Shown one piece after another: positions 1 through 6,372 of a stretch of DNA of 13,870 bases (the first letter of the stretch is position 1; the number at the start of each line of letters is the position of its first letter). This stretch comes from JBAYJY01 sp041664945 (GTDB lineage Bacteria; UBP15; UBA6099): positions 1-13,870 of the forward strand of contig JBAYJY010000116.1 of NCBI GenBank assembly GCA_041664945.1, written 5' to 3'. A model generated the notes under the pieces. That model was not told the DNA's origin and searched no databases. It saw nothing but the letters and a program-made list of their open reading frames with translations. Made by a program: the position numbers and the translations under genes.

Positions 1-572
1 AAAGGCAGCGCAGGCGCGTAAGTGTAAAGGGAAACTCCGAGAGCTAACGCGCCCCAGGCGAGGGCGCCCGGACGTTCCAGCCCCCGAACCAAAAGATAGA
101 CGCCGAGCGTTATAAAGAAGACCATGGAAGTTGTTTCAACGGCGAAGCGGCTGAAGAAAATGTGCCACGGGCTGAGCGCGAGAAAAAGAGCGGCAAGCAA
201 CCCTACCGAGCGCCGCTTTGTCAGCGCCGCGCCGAGCAGATAGGTGAGCAGAACCGTCAGCGCTCCGAAAACCGCGGCTGGCAGCCGCACTGCCGTTTCG
301 TTCAGACCGAATGCCGCTACGCTTGCCGCCGTGGCATACAAATAAACCGGGTTTTTGCCGGTGCCGAACGAGGGTGTGTACAGAGGCAGAAAAGTTCCGA
401 ATTCGTCCCGGCCGGTTGTGAGGATCGAATAGGCGTTGTATCCGAAAGAGGCTTCGTCGATGTAGAAGCCCGGCGGCGCGCTGTCCAGCCGGGCGACGCG
501 AACGGCGAATCCGAACGCGACTATTGCCGCGAGCAGCAGAAGCGTCGCAGTTTCTTTATTCTTGCTTTGCAT
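1..572 (-). CDS. GT-C family membrane glycosyltransferase (ArnT/PMT-like), 3' end cut by window edge
   Basis: Reading the minus strand from ATG at 572 gives 190 open codons with no stop, so the gene continues beyond position 1. The start is followed by a hydrophobic segment (residues 9-27), then a periplasmic-type loop with the acidic pair D39-E40 in the context FYIDEASFGYNAYS. Such a DE pair in the first loop is typical of GT-C polyprenyl-phosphate-sugar glycosyltransferases. Further hydrophobic stretches lie around 79-116, 122-139 and 149-163, and SPWHIFFSRF (134-143) also fits the family. Known members move a sugar from a lipid-linked donor to lipid or protein on the outer face of the inner membrane; the substrate here cannot be read. 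The ATG has no strong ribosome binding site; an in-frame TTG at 584-582, better placed after GGGAA, is an alternative start. It lies 19 nt after the oxidoreductase stop, so co-transcription is likely. Confidence 0.85.
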   Translation of the reverse strand, partial: MQSKNKETATLLLLAAIVAFGFAVRVARLDSAPPGFYIDEASFGYNAYSILTTGRDEFGTFLPLYTPSFGTGKNPVYLYATAASVAAFGLNETAVRLPAAVFGALTVLLTYLLGAALTKRRSVGLLAALFLALSPWHIFFSRFAVETTSMVFFITLGVYLLVRGLERPGALAWGALALGVSLYTYAPALP

Positions 573-591
573 TATTGCGCACAAATTGAAT

Positions 592-1731
592 TTATTTCCC
601 GACGCCGGACGCGATATATGCTTTTTCAATCACGCGCATGGCGGCCAGCCCGTCGCCGCCGAACGCCGCGAAATCGGGTCCGAACCCGAAATAGTCTGTG
701 TCGCGTCCGAGTATTTTGTCCGCGAAGTAATCCATCTGGCGTTTGTACATATAAATTTTTCTATTGGCCGGAACCGGGACGGGCGTCGCGATCCCGGTGA
801 GCGGCGAAAGAGCGCCGTAGCGGAATAGCAATGTCGGGATGTAGTGATAGAACGGGAGGCCGAACCACATTCCGTTGATAAGGTTGAAGGAGAGAGAGGC
901 CTTGTCGCCGTAGATGCGCCCTTTTTCGCCGATGATGTTGTCGGCGGTGGCGCTCATGTTCATCTCGGCGGAAGCGATCATGCCCGACGGGAATTTTATG
1001 AGCAGAGATCCTTGGTCCTCCCATTGCATGTCCGGACGGTTCTTTTTGATGAAGCCGCTCGAATCGGCCGGTTTCTCGCCGGCGAGGAAGAACATGATGT
1101 CGAGCAGGTGGGTGCCCATTTCGAGCATCTGGCCGCCGCCGGTGCGTGGGTCGGTCAGCCTCCACAGACCCATTTGTTGCTCGATGTCAATGCCGATCGC
1201 GGAGGCCCATTTTTTCGCGTTCTGGAACAGCGCCGAGTCGAGCCGCGGCGGGGGCGGGTTCAGGCAGGAAGTCGTGATTTGCGAGACGGCGCCGAGGCCG
1301 CCTGACTGAATGATCGTTTTTGCTTTCGCGATTCCGGCGTCGAAGCGTTTCGCCATGCCCATCATGAGAAAAACGCCGGCTTTTTCGCATGCCGCGACCA
1401 TCTCCTCGCATTCGGCGACGCTCACCGCCATCGGCTTCTCGCAAAAAACGTGCGCGCCGCGCTCGGCCGCCATCAGCGTCAGGTCTTTGTGAACCCAGTT
1501 CGGCGTGCAGATAAGGACACCGTCGAGCCGCCCGCGGTCGAACAGCTCCTCGGGCGTGCGGCAGCCTTCGGCTATTCCGAACGAATCGCAAATCTTGTCG
1601 CGGAACGTGTCGTTAATGTCCATGGCTGCGACAAGCTCGACATCCGGGTTTTCCTTGAGATAGGGCAGGTGGCCTTCGCGAGCGATTCGCCCGCAGCCGA
1701 TGATTCCTATCCTCGCTTTGCGTTTCGCCAT
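592..1731 (-). CDS. Gfo/Idh/MocA family NAD(P)-dependent oxidoreductase
   Basis: The product is a 379-residue protein of normal family length. The N-terminal Rossmann fold begins at residue 7 with IGIIGCGRIA, the dinucleotide-binding glycine motif. The family signature EKP is at residues 98-100 (FCEKPMA). The segment GGGQMLEMGTHLLD, with H208 and D211, corresponds to the conserved G-x3-D-x3-H region where substrate is bound. Family members oxidise or reduce sugars, inositols or nucleotide-sugars; the exact substrate is not readable. The open frame extends back to 1833, but I chose 1731 because a near-perfect GGAGG lies 5 nt before that ATG and the upstream 34 residues do not look like protein of this family. 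Only 19 nt separate it from the glycosyltransferase downstream, so a role in making or modifying a sugar for the cell surface is a reasonable inference. Confidence 0.93.
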   Translation of the reverse strand: MAKRKARIGIIGCGRIAREGHLPYLKENPDVELVAAMDINDTFRDKICDSFGIAEGCRTPEELFDRGRLDGVLICTPNWVHKDLTLMAAERGAHVFCEKPMAVSVAECEEMVAACEKAGVFLMMGMAKRFDAGIAKAKTIIQSGGLGAVSQITTSCLNPPPPRLDSALFQNAKKWASAIGIDIEQQMGLWRLTDPRTGGGQMLEMGTHLLDIMFFLAGEKPADSSGFIKKNRPDMQWEDQGSLLIKFPSGMIASAEMNMSATADNIIGEKGRIYGDKASLSFNLINGMWFGLPFYHYIPTLLFRYGALSPLTGIATPVPVPANRKIYMYKRQMDYFADKILGRDTDYFGFGPDFAAFGGDGLAAMRVIEKAYIASGVGK

Positions 1732-1845
1732 TTCCGCCTCCGTTTTCTGATGACATTTTAAGCGCGCTGCTTTGAAAAATAGTTTATCACCGGCTGAATG
1801 GAATGTAAAATTCGGCGAAAACGGTTTTAGCATTATTCAGCGGGA

Positions 1846-1874
1846 TGGAAAAGCAAAATTTCCGATGTTACAAT
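1846..1874 (+). promoter_or_regulatory. Candidate sigma70-type promoter for the pilin-like secreted protein gene
   Basis: TGGAAA (1846-1851) and TACAAT (1869-1874) are separated by 17 nt and match the -35 and -10 consensus at 4/6 and 5/6 positions. The start codon at 1920 follows about 38 nt after the predicted transcription start. An AAGG run about 8 nt before the ATG could be the ribosome binding site. This is a pattern match only. Confidence 0.4.
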
Positions 1875-1919
1875 GAACGTGAATAACAAAAAAAACACAA
1901 ATGGGAAAAGGCGAAGACA

Positions 1920-3092
1920 ATGATATTCAAGATAAATGCGAAGAAACGCGGCGCCGGGATTATCGCAATGGCGTTGATTGTTTTGGGCGTGATTTTGCTG
2001 GACGGCAGTCATTCACGCGCCGCAGAATCATACTTCAGGAATCTAAAAGGCGGAAAGATTTTCTATGCGGCTACTTTGTACGAGGGCAGCTATTATCTGT
2101 TTGAGTTCGCGGTCGGAAAACCCGAACCGGCGGCGCTGTTCATTGTTGACAAAAACGGGGGTCTGAAGAAAAAAGAAACTAATATGAAAAAGATGGAAGA
2201 GATAGGAACGCGGGTTTTCGAGAAGGCGGGAGAGAGATGGAACATGAAGGCGAAAGCGGATATTAAGAACTGTGAAATCCGGAGATATACGATAGATCAG
2301 CAGGTTGAGATGTATTACATGGATAAGGGGGAATATCCGAAAGATGATCTTTCTGATATCGGGGCGGATAATATGTATTTCCCGGACGGCGTTCCGGCGT
2401 GCCCGGTCGATAATTCGAAGTACGCGCTGGACCCGGAGACGCATAGAGTGGCTGGGCATCGCGAAGGCGAGGGAACGCACAGATACGTGTCGCCGGAGCT
2501 TCCGGACCTTAGAAAATTGAAGACGAAAACTATGGCCGGGCTATTGGCCGAAACTGGCGGAATGATCGTCAAGGCGGACAAAGGAAAGCTTTACGGCCTG
2601 CCGATGTCGGTCACCGCGCTTGGCGACGACATAACGCTTTTCGCATTCAACATGCAGGGCGCGCTTGAGCGGCGCCTCGACGGCGCGGAAGCGGAGAAAC
2701 TGTTGGAGAAGATCGCTCCCGATATCGCGCCACAGGCGCAGGCGGCCCGATACGCCGCCTGCAGGAGTGAGCTGGAGGCGTTGCGGTCGGCGCTTAAGGA
2801 GTCGGCCGGGGCCGCCGTTTCATTTAAGGGCGCAACGGCGGAGTCGATATGCGGGCTGTTGTACAAGAAGCCGGGCTGCGGAGCAGTTGAGATTGAAGCG
2901 CGTGTCGGAAAATTCTGCGGCTCGGCCGAAAGCGGCGCATGGAAGTATGAAAGCGGCATTGAACTTTCAGACACTACTTATAAGATTCATGGGGCGGCGA
3001 AAATTAAAAAAGCTTGCAGGATTTGCATCACGCAGAATGGAACTGTTCCTGAATATTTGACCGAGTGCCCTGAAGTATTGACGTGCATGTAA
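1920..3092 (+). CDS. Cys-rich secreted protein with an embedded pilin-like domain
   Basis: 390 residues. A basic start and hydrophobic segment (about 11-28) followed by SHSRAAE look like a signal peptide or N-terminal anchor. Residues about 113-188 resemble the globular part of type II/IV pseudopilins of several candidate phyla: NCEIRRYTIDQQVEMYYMDK, then YFPDGVPACPV and YALDPETHRVAGH, where a helix end, a short sheet and a Cys pair (C118, C161) are usual. The prepilin cleavage/methylation site and the long hydrophobic helix expected at a pilin N terminus are not in front of this domain. About 200 residues follow, ending in a second Cys-rich stretch (C311, C320, C333, C366, C369, C383, C389) with WKYES and TTYKIHGAAK, which may be another pilin-like sheet. 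Ten cysteines in an exported protein suggest disulfides. Exact function unknown. It is convergent with the TPR gene. Confidence 0.85.
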   Translation: MIFKINAKKRGAGIIAMALIVLGVILLDGSHSRAAESYFRNLKGGKIFYAATLYEGSYYLFEFAVGKPEPAALFIVDKNGGLKKKETNMKKMEEIGTRVFEKAGERWNMKAKADIKNCEIRRYTIDQQVEMYYMDKGEYPKDDLSDIGADNMYFPDGVPACPVDNSKYALDPETHRVAGHREGEGTHRYVSPELPDLRKLKTKTMAGLLAETGGMIVKADKGKLYGLPMSVTALGDDITLFAFNMQGALERRLDGAEAEKLLEKIAPDIAPQAQAARYAACRSELEALRSALKESAGAAVSFKGATAESICGLLYKKPGCGAVEIEARVGKFCGSAESGAWKYESGIELSDTTYKIHGAAKIKKACRICITQNGTVPEYLTECPEVLTCM

Positions 3093-3151
3093 ATCCCAAA
3101 ACGGAAGTCATACATTCAACCCGAATTGAAAAATAGAACGGCGTATCCCGA

Positions 3152-4027
3152 TTACTTTCTAAGCCCGTCGATGATCGATTCAATCATTTGCCGGTCCGGC
3201 GACGCGGGATCGAGCATGATAAAGGTTCTGAAGTCGTCGAGCGCGCGCGGCTTATCGCCTTTTTCAAGGTAAGCGTTTGCGCGGTTGCGGTAAGCCGGCG
3301 GAAACTTGGGATCGAGAGAGATAGCTTTGTTAAAGTCGTTGAGAGCGGAACTGTAATCCTTTTTCACGGCGTAATAATTGCCCCGATTGTTGAAAGCTGC
3401 GGCGTCGAGCGGGTTGATATCAATGGCCTTGTTGTAGTCCTTGATAGCCCGCGCGAAGTCGCTTTTCCTCTTATAGGAATTCGCGCGGTTGATGTAAGCG
3501 TCCGCGTATTTCGGATTGATGCCGATAGCTACGTTAAAGTCCTTTATGGCGCGTGCGTCGTCGTTGTTGAGATAGAGCGCGCGTCCGCGGTTGTTGAAGG
3601 CTTCGGCGGATTTCGGGTTAAGAGCTATCGCAGATGTGAAGTCGGCGATCGCTTTTTTCATGTCGCCGTTCCTGAGGTAAGCCAGCCCTCTATAGTTGAA
3701 GGCGTTCGCGTGTTTGGGATTCGCTTTCAGAGAGTTGGTGTAGTTAGCGATCGCTTTTTTATAGTCGCCTTTGTTCAGAAACGCATTCCCGATATTTATA
3801 TAAGCGGCTGCGAGGTTGCGTTTCGGGATATCCGCGTTTTTGCCTTTAACGAACGCCAGGCTTTTAATGTAGAATCCGACGGCCTTGGGATAATCTTTAT
3901 TGTCGAAGTTTTTGTTGGCTACGCTGAAGCAGGTGTCGAAGTCGAAACAGACGTCTTTTGCTGCCGCGCCGAACGGAACGAGAGTTATTATAATCGCGAG
4001 CAGAATAGAGGCGGCGGTTTTTTTCAT
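3152..4027 (-). CDS. Secreted tetratricopeptide-repeat (TPR) protein
   Basis: 291 residues from ATG at 4027. I chose this start because MKKTAASILLAIIITLVPFG followed by AAAK is a classical signal peptide with a probable cleavage after residue 23, and GGAG lies 9 nt upstream; the frame is open to 4270 but that extension is implausible. After a divergent first helical pair (about 34-60), six 34-residue TPRs run from about 74 to 277. Each shows the pattern A-x3-R/I-G/A-x3-Y/F, then D-x-x-x-A-I-x-D/N-Y/F, then NP or DP, for example AFNNRG, AYINRA and AFNNRGN at the repeat starts. TPR solenoids bind other proteins; with a signal peptide this one should act in the periplasm or at the outer membrane. 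No catalytic domain is present and no partner can be named. It is divergent from the small membrane protein gene at 4186. Confidence 0.93.
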   Translation of the reverse strand: MKKTAASILLAIIITLVPFGAAAKDVCFDFDTCFSVANKNFDNKDYPKAVGFYIKSLAFVKGKNADIPKRNLAAAYINIGNAFLNKGDYKKAIANYTNSLKANPKHANAFNYRGLAYLRNGDMKKAIADFTSAIALNPKSAEAFNNRGRALYLNNDDARAIKDFNVAIGINPKYADAYINRANSYKRKSDFARAIKDYNKAIDINPLDAAAFNNRGNYYAVKKDYSSALNDFNKAISLDPKFPPAYRNRANAYLEKGDKPRALDDFRTFIMLDPASPDRQMIESIIDGLRK

Positions 4028-4153
4028 AGGTTGGCGCTCCGATGTTAAGAATTCGCCGTCGGGGCTGCGCCCGGCGCTGCTTATATTTTTAAACGATTGG
4101 CGGTTAGGAGTAAAGCAAAACGTCGAGTTGAGGCTTTTTTTTATGAAATGAGG

Positions 4154-4159
4154 TATAAT
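4154..4159 (+). promoter_or_regulatory. Perfect -10 hexamer ahead of the single-span membrane protein gene
   Basis: TATAAT stands 26 nt before the ATG at 4186. The best -35 candidate, TTGAGG at 4128-4133, is 20 nt away, which is longer than usual, so promoter strength is uncertain. A ribosome binding site-like AAGGCGG follows. The 158-nt stretch 4028-4185 is the divergent promoter region for this gene and the TPR gene. Confidence 0.4.
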
Positions 4160-4185
4160 GAAAAAAAGGCTCAAGGCGGCCAGCG

Positions 4186-4683
4186 ATGGCGGAAAACGAA
4201 AAACAAAAAGACGCGCGGCGGAAAAGTCCGATACAGGCTTTTGTGCTGATATTTTGCGTGACCGGCACAATCGGACTTGCGGCGGCGCTTGCGGTTTTCG
4301 CGCGGGATTACTCTGAAAACGAGGCGAACATTGCGGGCCGGGTAGTAGTGCTTAGAGGCGTTGAACCCCCTAATGAAAAGGCGTCACCGAGAGCGGTTGA
4401 ATTGTGGATTGGCAAATATGAGAAAGCCACGCCGGGTTGCGTTTGCGCGCTGGGGCGTTCGAAAGCGGCCGCAGATGCCGACACGGCGATGATGCTATGC
4501 GTGGGGTTTATGAAGGGCCGTGGCGGTTCGCGGGCGTGCGAGATGAAGCCGGAAAATCTGCCTGCAGGAGTGACGATGCATGTCTCGCCGCGCGGGGAAC
4601 TTAGCCGCCATCAGAAGATAGTTTTCCTCCTCAGCAGGATTTTCTCGAAACGTATTGTTTCTTCCCGGACCGGACAGATGTAA
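4186..4683 (+). CDS. Single-span membrane protein of unknown function
   Basis: 165 residues, family not recognised. A charged cytoplasmic start (residues 1-14, many K/R/E) is followed by one hydrophobic segment (about 16-38) and then a probably periplasmic soluble part, so topology is likely N-in. The soluble part starts DYSENEANIAGRVVVLRG and contains four cysteines (C85, C87, C105, C118) in a region of roughly 35 residues, which would suit disulfides after export. There is no known catalytic motif. The start is supported by an AGGCGG element about 7 nt upstream and by a -10 box. The downstream 120 nt are AT-rich and contain the promoter of the dehydrogenase gene. That the frame is real is supported by the membrane segment after a good start; function is open. 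Confidence 0.7.
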   Translation: MAENEKQKDARRKSPIQAFVLIFCVTGTIGLAAALAVFARDYSENEANIAGRVVVLRGVEPPNEKASPRAVELWIGKYEKATPGCVCALGRSKAAADADTAMMLCVGFMKGRGGSRACEMKPENLPAGVTMHVSPRGELSRHQKIVFLLSRIFSKRIVSSRTGQM

Positions 4684-4741
4684 CAAACGCATTCATATAA
4701 AAAACAAATAATTATAAATCCATATTTATACAGCCGGATAT

Positions 4742-4770
4742 TTGAATATGCGAAGGCGCGCGATTATAAT
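4742..4770 (+). promoter_or_regulatory. Strong sigma70-type promoter of the 3-hydroxyacyl-CoA dehydrogenase gene
   Basis: TTGAAT (4742-4747) and a perfect TATAAT (4765-4770) are separated by exactly 17 nt. The gene starts at 4804, giving a leader of about 27 nt that contains GGGGGTGA just before the ATG. Spacing and hexamers are the best promoter match in the window. Confidence 0.6.
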
Positions 4771-4776
4771 TCGCGC
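4758..4776. promoter_or_regulatory. Palindrome over the -10 box, possible operator
   Basis: GCGCGA (4758-4763) and TCGCGC (4771-4776) are perfect inverted repeats flanking a 7-nt centre, TTATAAT, that contains the -10 hexamer. A repressor bound here would block RNA polymerase. No known regulator family is implied by the sequence alone. Confidence 0.35.
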
Positions 4777-4803
4777 AAGCCGAAAAAGGCATGGGGGTGA
4801 CGA

Positions 4804-5661
4804 ATGGAAGTGAAAAGGATAGGGATTGTTGGAGCGGGGGTGATGGGCGGCGAGATAGCGTTTGTGGCTACGCAGGCAGGAATCCCGGTGGTGATGAAAG
4901 ATGTCGAGAACCGGTTCCTCGAAGCGGGCGTCGAGAAGGCGCGCCAGATTTATGCGTTCAAGGTTAAGAGGCGCCGAATGACGCAGGAGGAATTCGACGA
5001 GAAGATCAAGCTGATCTCGACGACGCTGGAATACGCGCCGTTCGCGGAAGTCGATTTCGTGATTGAGGCGGTTCCTGAGAATCTCGAACTCAAGCAGCGG
5101 GTGTTCGCGGAGCTTGAGGCTGCTTGCGGGCCGGGAACGGTTCTCGCGAGCAACACATCGGCGCTGAGCATAACTGCGATAGCGGCTAAAACGGGCTGCG
5201 CGGATCGGGTTGCTGGAATGCACTTTTTCAATCCGGTATCAATGATGAGGCTTGTTGAAGTGATCAGCGGCGAAGGGACGAGCGAATCAACTGCGGCGGC
5301 GGTTTGCGCGCTTGCCGAAGCGCTCGGTAAAGCGCCGATCCGTTGCAAGGACAGCGCGGGATTCATAGTGAACCGTCTGCTTTGCGCGGCGATGATGGAG
5401 GCGATTCGCTGCGAGGCGGACGGGCTGCTCACTCGCGCGGAGATCGACAACGCGCTGGTGAAGCCGGACGCCGGCCTGCCGATCGGACTTTTCAAGATGG
5501 CCGATCAGCTTGGGATTGATCTTTTATACAAAGTGATGAAGATACTTGAGGGCGCGTTCGGGGAGCGGCTGGCCGTTCCGGGCGCGATTGAAAAATTATA
5601 CGAAGAAGGCGCGCTTGGAGTGAAGGCGGGAAGGGGGTTCTACGAATATGGACAATCGTGA
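4804..5661 (+). CDS. hbd: 3-hydroxyacyl-CoA dehydrogenase (3-hydroxybutyryl-CoA dehydrogenase type)
   Basis: 285 residues, the usual length of single-function Hbd/HADH enzymes. It oxidises (S)-3-hydroxyacyl-CoA with NAD(P)+, or runs in reverse in butyrate-type synthesis, in the cytoplasm. The NAD-binding domain begins at residue 5 with the motif GAGVMG (10-15), and the acidic D33 after the second strand suggests NAD rather than NADP. Catalytic residues are all present: S119 in SNTSALS, H140 in HFFNPV, E152 twelve residues later (the His-Glu dyad), and N190 in GFIVNR. The C-terminal 3HCDH helical domain ends normally at GRGFYEY. Fifteen residues of charge-rich sequence (about 54-70) are standard for the family. 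It is preceded by a good promoter with a palindrome and overlaps by 14 nt the following small ORF, so the two are probably translated together. The gene symbol is by family resemblance. Confidence 0.95.
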   Translation: MEVKRIGIVGAGVMGGEIAFVATQAGIPVVMKDVENRFLEAGVEKARQIYAFKVKRRRMTQEEFDEKIKLISTTLEYAPFAEVDFVIEAVPENLELKQRVFAELEAACGPGTVLASNTSALSITAIAAKTGCADRVAGMHFFNPVSMMRLVEVISGEGTSESTAAAVCALAEALGKAPIRCKDSAGFIVNRLLCAAMMEAIRCEADGLLTRAEIDNALVKPDAGLPIGLFKMADQLGIDLLYKVMKILEGAFGERLAVPGAIEKLYEEGALGVKAGRGFYEYGQS

Positions 5662-5875
5662 ACTGGCGGTGAGCAGGATACTGACGGCGGTGGTGTCGGA
5701 GGCGCGAAAAATGGCCGCGGAGGGTGTCGCGGCGCCGGAGGATATAGATCAGGCGATGACAAACGGAGCGCTGTTCAAGAAGCCGCCGTTCGCATACACG
5801 CTGGAGGTTGGCGCGGAGGCGATGGACGCGCGGCTGAAGGAATACGCGGCAAAATACGGAAAACAGTTTGAATAA
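5648..5875 (+). CDS. Stand-alone second 3HCDH C-terminal domain (75 residues)
   Basis: The protein reads RILTAVVSEARKMAAEGVAA then PEDIDQAM and G-x4-KPPF, ending EYAAKYGKQFE. This is the pattern of the second 3-hydroxyacyl-CoA dehydrogenase C-terminal domain (R-I-x4-V-x-E-A, E-G-V-A-x-x-E-D-I-D-x-A-M) found in fused dehydrogenase/enoyl-CoA hydratase enzymes. It starts inside the end of the preceding gene, 14 nt overlap, in the next frame, with a G-rich run about 10 nt upstream as a possible ribosome binding site. Either it is a genuine split subunit that completes the dehydrogenase dimer interface, or it is the remnant of a fusion broken by a frameshift after GFYEY. The enoyl-CoA hydratase part that usually follows is absent. 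The GP pair typical before the D-x-x-G stretch is altered to PP here. Confidence 0.75.
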   Translation: MDNRELAVSRILTAVVSEARKMAAEGVAAPEDIDQAMTNGALFKKPPFAYTLEVGAEAMDARLKEYAAKYGKQFE

Positions 5876-5882
5876 GAAAAGC

Positions 5883-5994
5883 GGCATTGGGCTTTAGGCG
5901 TTGGGCTAAAGATTAAATAATTATCATTAAGCCGTTTTTAAAACCGTATTTGCTTTTATCTTTTGTTTTGGCCTAATGCCCAAAGCCTAATGTC
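5883..5994. repeat. Long inverted repeat built of 7-nt tandem repeats
   Basis: Left arm 5885-5910 and right arm 5967-5992 are 26-nt inverted copies. As RNA they pair at 25 of 26 positions when G-U is allowed (four wobbles, one A-C mismatch), and pairing extends to 5883/5994 with G-U and G-C. Each arm is itself tandem heptamers: ATTGGGC, TTTAGGC, GTTGGGC at 5886-5906, and GCCTAAT, GCCCAAA, GCCTAAT, GTCTAAT at 5971-5998. The 56-nt spacer is AT-rich. It fills the gap between two convergent genes, so it could be a bidirectional terminator-like hairpin or an intergenic mobile repeat. No uridine tract follows directly. Confidence 0.7.
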
Positions 5995-6009
5995 TAATAG
6001 CCACTGTTA

Positions 6010-6183
6010 TTAATAATTATTCAGGATTTTGCGGGACTGATGGATAGCGGTCATTGATTCGTCGATGACATGTAGAATGCGGCGGATGCGCTCGCCTTCT
6101 TCGCGCAGGAGCATGTCAATATCGCGGGCGTAATCCGTGATGTTCGTCATCGTTTTTTTAGGTTCTTCCAAAATAACTTTCAC
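6010..6183 (-). CDS. Small helical protein, unknown function
   Basis: 57 residues if translated from GTG at 6183, which has GGGG 8 nt upstream; the frame is open to another GTG at 6192 but that start overlaps the ribosome binding site. An internal ATG at residue 12 is a further alternative. The sequence is charged and predicted largely helical: DYARDIDMLLREEGERIRRI and HVIDESMTAIHQSR show an i, i+3/4 spacing of hydrophobics that would fit an amphipathic helix or coiled coil. No signal peptide or known motif. Support for it being a real gene: the good ribosome binding site and a perfect CRP-type palindrome about 73 nt upstream, with no other gene for that site to serve. Function not recognised. 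Confidence 0.55.
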   Translation of the reverse strand: MKVILEEPKKTMTNITDYARDIDMLLREEGERIRRILHVIDESMTAIHQSRKILNNY

Positions 6184-6255
6184 GGCTCTCACCCCTTCTA
6201 CTTATTAGAACGGCACAATAGAGCGAAAGTTAACAGCGCGTCGAAAATATAGTTG

Positions 6256-6271
6256 TGTGATTGCGCTCACA
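6256..6271. promoter_or_regulatory. CRP/FNR-type palindrome TGTGA-N6-TCACA
   Basis: Perfect half-sites TGTGA (6256-6260) and TCACA (6267-6271) are separated by 6 nt, the classic cAMP-CRP consensus. The ten fixed bases would be expected by chance about 0.013 times in 13.9 kb (4^10 is about 1.05 million). It sits upstream of the small minus-strand ORF. A TATATT (6246-6251 on the minus strand) adjoins the site, so repression is as likely as activation. No regulator gene lies in the window. Confidence 0.5.
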
Positions 6272-6329
6272 AAGGCTGTAGCCAGAAGCGAGTATCGAGA
6301 ACTTAGGAAAAGAAAAAGCAAAAAAAGGC

Positions 6330-6360
6330 TGTCATTGCGAGGAACAGAGTGACGAAGCAA
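6330..6360. repeat. Solitary copy of a widespread intergenic repeat (GTCATTGCGAGG...GACGAAGCAA)
   Basis: The 31 nt begin TGTCATTGCGAGG and end GACGAAGCAA, with inverted ends TTGC/GCAA. This resembles a dispersed intergenic repeat I recognise from many bacterial genomes. It lies 12 nt beyond the stop codon of the EEP gene, and a run of seven T on the minus strand (6320-6326) follows it, so it could contribute to transcription termination. Only one copy is visible here. Confidence 0.5.
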
Positions 6361-6372
6361 ACCCGGACTCAA

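Noticed and set aside
162..800. 212-residue plus-strand open frame
   Set aside because: It lies opposite the GT-C glycosyltransferase and the oxidoreductase end, has an Arg-rich low-complexity composition, and shows no domain.
1731..1833. 34-residue N-terminal extension of the Gfo/Idh gene
   Set aside because: GGAGG sits immediately before the ATG at 1731 and the Rossmann motif begins at residue 7 from there; the extension resembles promoter DNA.
3093..3151. Rho-independent terminator between convergent genes
   Set aside because: No stable GC stem followed by a T-run is visible on either strand.
3188..4048. 286-residue open frame on the plus strand
   Set aside because: It is antisense to the TPR gene, whose signal peptide and six clean repeats prove the minus frame. 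The plus frame has no domain and is a codon-bias shadow.
4028..4270. 81-residue N-terminal extension of the TPR gene
   Set aside because: It would bury a perfect signal peptide inside the protein and overlap the divergent gene; the start at 4027 has a ribosome binding site.
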